Shown here piece after piece: positions 63,879 to 64,000 of a stretch of DNA of 64,000 nt. The translations under genes were made by a program, and so were the position numbers. Position 1 is the first letter of the stretch; each line of letters starts with the position of its first letter. The DNA is from Muricoccus pecuniae (GTDB lineage Bacteria > Pseudomonadota > Alphaproteobacteria > Acetobacterales > Acetobacteraceae), in contig NZ_JACIJD010000004.1 in the NCBI RefSeq assembly GCF_014199205.1, positions 124,001-188,000 on the forward strand. Reading direction: 5' to 3'. The notes below the pieces were generated by a model. That model was given only the letters and a program-made list of their open reading frames with translations, was not told the DNA's origin and searched no databases.

Positions 63879-64000
63879 TCACACGCCGAGAGCCTTGAAG
63901 TCCTCGACGAGCTTCTTCACCGCGTCGCAGGACTTGTCGAAGGCGGCCTTCTCCTCGGGGGAGAACTGCACCTCGACGATCTTCTCGACGCCGCCCGCGC
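63879..64000 (-). CDS. mdh: Malate dehydrogenase, 3' end only
   Basis: Only the last 40 codons are in the window. They read [19 protein letters not shown] and end [16 protein letters not shown], the C-terminal helix of LDH-like bacterial malate dehydrogenases. The stop is at 63879-63881. The catalytic part lies to the right. Linkage to sucC and sucD supports the assignment. The enzyme oxidises malate to oxaloacetate with NAD. Confidence 0.9.
   Translation of the reverse strand, partial: AGGVEKIVEVQFSPEEKAAFDKSCDAVKKLVEDFKALGV

Overview
The window is about 64 kb of very GC-rich chromosomal DNA from an alphaproteobacterium, most plausibly Acetobacteraceae (Roseomonas-like). That placement is inferred from gene content, a split F1 ATP synthase operon (atpHAGDC without F0 genes), the order odhA-odhB-lpdA, a petPR-like regulator pair and the style of the proteins; no rRNA gene is present to settle it. 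I see no rRNA, tRNA, CRISPR array or complete transposase. Nearly all genes are core functions packed tightly, often with 4-base GTGA, ATGA or TTGA overlaps.

Left part (1-25.6 kb). A minus-strand operon of type III polyketide synthase, methyltransferase and FAD oxidoreductase probably makes an alkyl-phenol or quinone-like lipid; three GTTC/GAAC repeats lie upstream. Next come a chromosomal RepA_C-domain protein with a mixed-charge linker, HU, nadE and a DHA2 drug exporter. A long plus-strand run carries proB, a small conserved gene, proA, an exported FAH-fold hydratase, nadD, an rsfS with very long low-complexity tails, rlmH, an NnrU-family gene, a UbiE-like methyltransferase, gpmI, an EnvC-like gene, ctpA, a YibQ-type deacetylase and rppH. 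A Tat-exported GH10 glycosidase and a di-iron ferritin-like protein follow on the minus strand.

Middle (25.7-42.6 kb). The F1 ATP synthase operon is followed by two small acidic proteins and the usual priA / fsa-DUF484-xerC neighbourhood. An exported cupin precedes a GFA-family gene split by a 0.9 kb lower-GC element. The element has 26-bp imperfect terminal inverted repeats, carries a putative lipoprotein gene and has no recognisable transposase; removing it with one AT copy restores the GFA reading frame exactly. A MATE exporter with its HxlR regulator (two perfect 17-bp operator palindromes), a PGPGW membrane protein, lpdA and a second, intact GFA gene come next.

Right part (42.6-64 kb). 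odhB and odhA are divergent from a MarR/OmpR/histidine kinase set. Then come cysE, ychF, pth, rplY, an MFS transporter, a PRC-barrel protein, an FkbM methyltransferase, ilvE, and a peroxide-defence cluster ahpC-ahpF-oxyR with a good OxyR-type site upstream of ahpC. TCA-cycle genes sucD, sucC and the 3' end of mdh close the window, so odhA, odhB, lpdA, sucC, sucD and mdh together give the 2-oxoglutarate-to-succinate segment plus malate dehydrogenase.

The most interesting observations are the passenger-bearing insertion in the GFA gene, the extended RsfS, the RepA_C/mixed-charge fusion, and two separate arrays of about 25-bp tandem repeats in promoter positions. I did not find a convincing wholly new multi-gene system.
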